The notes under the pieces: generated by a model
What the model was told of the DNA's origin: nothing
What the model saw: the letters and a program-made list of their open reading frames with translations, nothing else
Database searches by the model: none
Shown: positions 62,784 to 64,000 of the stretch, one piece after another
Layout of the letters: the number at the start of each line of letters is the position of its first letter
How positions within the stretch are numbered: position 1 is the stretch's first letter
Program-made: the position numbers and the translations under genes
Assembly (NCBI GenBank): GCA_016933045.1
Contig: JAFGBR010000030.1
Span: 1-64,000 of the forward strand
Source of the DNA: Marinilabiliaceae bacterium
Lineage (GTDB): Bacteria; Bacteroidota; Bacteroidia; Bacteroidales; Marinilabiliaceae
Direction: 5' to 3'
DNA length: 64,000 nucleotides

Positions 62784-64000
62784 TTAATTGTTAATAGTAG
62801 CTACAACAATTAGAGTTAAAGCACTAATAAACGAACTACTAATACCCACCCATCCGGCAGCACCTATACCTGGTTTCTCTACCTTTTTCGGCACAACAAT
62901 TTCAGACCCGGCAGTTACCTTTGGATACTTTTTAAAAAACAAAAAATTCTTTGTCGACGAAGCAACACCATTGGCATAAATAACATAAGTTCGGTTTTTC
63001 TTTGCTTCAACACCAAATCCTCCACCCTGATCGATATATTTTTTCATACGCACTCCCTTAACATGCGAAACTGAAAGCGGATTTAAAACCTCTCCCGATA
63101 CTTTAACTGTTTGCATACCACGAGGAATTACCAATTCGTCTCCTGCCCTTAAAAATATGTCTTCTTTACTGCCGGGTTTCTCCATTATTTGTTTCAAATT
63201 AACACCAACTACATCAAACTCAAGATCGGAGAATTTTAGTGTTTTATCGCGCTGCATTAACTCCTGACGCAAACGTTTAACTTTATTCGACACTTCAACT
63301 TTTCGGGTAAGCATAGCTCCATCAGGATAAGCATCGGGCGAAAACCCACCGGTTCTCTTAATCAAATCCGATATTTTTTCGTTCTTCGATGTTAAACTAT
63401 AATCACCTGCATATTTAACTTCACCCAAAACCTTAACAACGCCCCATTCGGTATAAGAAGGTGCTCGTCTGATAAATATCTGATCGAAAGGTTTCAATAA
63501 AAATTTAGCGTCATCAGCCTCTAATGACAAATCTCTTGAAACTGATATTTGAAACACGTGTGCTATTTGAGTATTAAATTTGTTTGCTTCATCGTAGCTT
63601 AACCTTCGCGATATTTCAATTGATGCCTCAGTTGCCGACTCTTTAAACCCTCCGGCCAAAAATATAAGATCTGATAATGTCATACTATCACGATAAGTAT
63701 ACTCACCCCCCATCTTCACCTCTCCAAGAATATTAACAAACCTGTTTTCTCTCAAATCATCAATTGACTGAACAAAAACCGCATCTTCTCGTTTCAGCAC
63801 AATATCTTTTTTGCCCGAAAGAACTTCAGCAACATCAAAAGAGACATTTTGTAACGATAAATCATCATTAAGTCTTGTTATTAAACCTCTCTTCATAAAT
63901 GCATCTTCCCGAACACCTTCTGCCAAACTAATAAGCTCTTTAAGTGTCAATCCCTCAGTTAATTCATAATTCCCGGGACGAAAAACAGCACCCGAAATAC
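62784..64000 (-). CDS. SLBB-domain polysaccharide export protein (Wza-like), partial
   Basis: Partial: the reading frame continues past the right edge of the window (upstream residues ...SGAVFRPGNYELTEGLTLKEL are in frame), so the N-terminus and signal are not seen. At least three SLBB repeats are visible (VNILGEVKMGGEYTYRDSM, VKVLGEVKYAGDYSLTSKN, VKVSGEVLNPLSVSHVKGV), as in outer-membrane export proteins. The end carries a transmembrane-like helix (GWVGISSSFISALTLIVVA), an arrangement commonly found in Bacteroidota versions. It is at the start of the capsule operon as far as the window shows. Confidence 0.9.
   Translation of the reverse strand, partial: ISGAVFRPGNYELTEGLTLKELISLAEGVREDAFMKRGLITRLNDDLSLQNVSFDVAEVLSGKKDIVLKREDAVFVQSIDDLRENRFVNILGEVKMGGEYTYRDSMTLSDLIFLAGGFKESATEASIEISRRLSYDEANKFNTQIAHVFQISVSRDLSLEADDAKFLLKPFDQIFIRRAPSYTEWGVVKVLGEVKYAGDYSLTSKNEKISDLIKRTGGFSPDAYPDGAMLTRKVEVSNKVKRLRQELMQRDKTLKFSDLEFDVVGVNLKQIMEKPGSKEDIFLRAGDELVIPRGMQTVKVSGEVLNPLSVSHVKGVRMKKYIDQGGGFGVEAKKNRTYVIYANGVASSTKNFLFFKKYPKVTAGSEIVVPKKVEKPGIGAAGWVGISSSFISALTLIVVATINN

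Noticed and set aside
1-64000. CRISPR arrays, tRNA/rRNA genes, insertion sequences or prophage
   Set aside because: No regular spaced repeats, cloverleaf-like genes, transposase or integrase sequences were recognised on reading; a tRNAscan or ISfinder search would be decisive.

Overview
The window is chromosomal DNA from a member of the Bacteroidota, probably class Bacteroidia near the Bacteroidales/Marinilabiliales. The evidence is AT-rich DNA, a gldH gliding/type IX secretion lipoprotein gene, a cargo protein with a type IX C-terminal sorting domain, GSCFA, DUF3108, Wzi and NVEALA-like genes, a sufBCDSE order, and several TAnnTTTG elements matching the -7 box of this phylum. No tRNA, rRNA, CRISPR array, intact insertion sequence or prophage was recognised.

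Positions 1-28,000 are mainly housekeeping genes. From the left come a broken NVEALA-like exported-peptide gene, a minus-strand cysS / M28 peptidase lipoprotein / rnhB operon, a YkgJ + YwqK-like pair with a clear terminator, rnr, a TetR regulator, and metA with the Glu111 signature of acetyl-CoA use. A CHAD / DUF3108 / Ig-like lipoprotein operon follows. Next is a plus-strand series: the DNA polymerase III delta' gene, a RicT/PSP1 gene, gldH, trmB and an alkyltransferase-like gene. Then come ppnP (minus), the sufBCDSE-DUF59 Fe-S assembly operon ending in a terminator, queG and a GSCFA gene.

Positions 28,495-37,464 hold a plus-strand glycogen/alpha-glucan locus: a debranching enzyme, a glycogen-synthase-like GT4, a GH57 amylase-like enzyme, and a 1413-residue fusion of GT3 glycogen synthase with GT35 glucan phosphorylase. 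A terminator closes it.

Positions 37,476-64,000 are a capsule/exopolysaccharide locus, running off the right edge. Most of it is on the minus strand: SLBB export protein, Wzz, WecB, a set of enzymes for CMP-legionaminic acid (LegB, LegC, LegH, LegI, LegG, PtmE, LegF), Wzx, a glycosyltransferase carrying the three short bacterial sialyltransferase motifs, a Wzy-like polymerase and a polysaccharide deacetylase. Further left are a GT4, an alpha/alpha-toroid protein, a WecG/TagA/CpsF transferase, a second polymerase/ligase-like protein and Wzi.

A plus-strand island (43,843-48,852) interrupts this locus. It carries two exported proteins and a four-gene ketoacyl-ACP synthase III / ACP / SDR / GNAT-like cassette, which I interpret as a dedicated pathway that makes a short 3-hydroxyacyl group and attaches it to an amino sugar. 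A frameshifted C-terminal remnant of a third polymerase gene lies at the left edge of this island and marks past recombination. The acyl cassette next to the legionaminic acid pathway is the most interesting part of the window.
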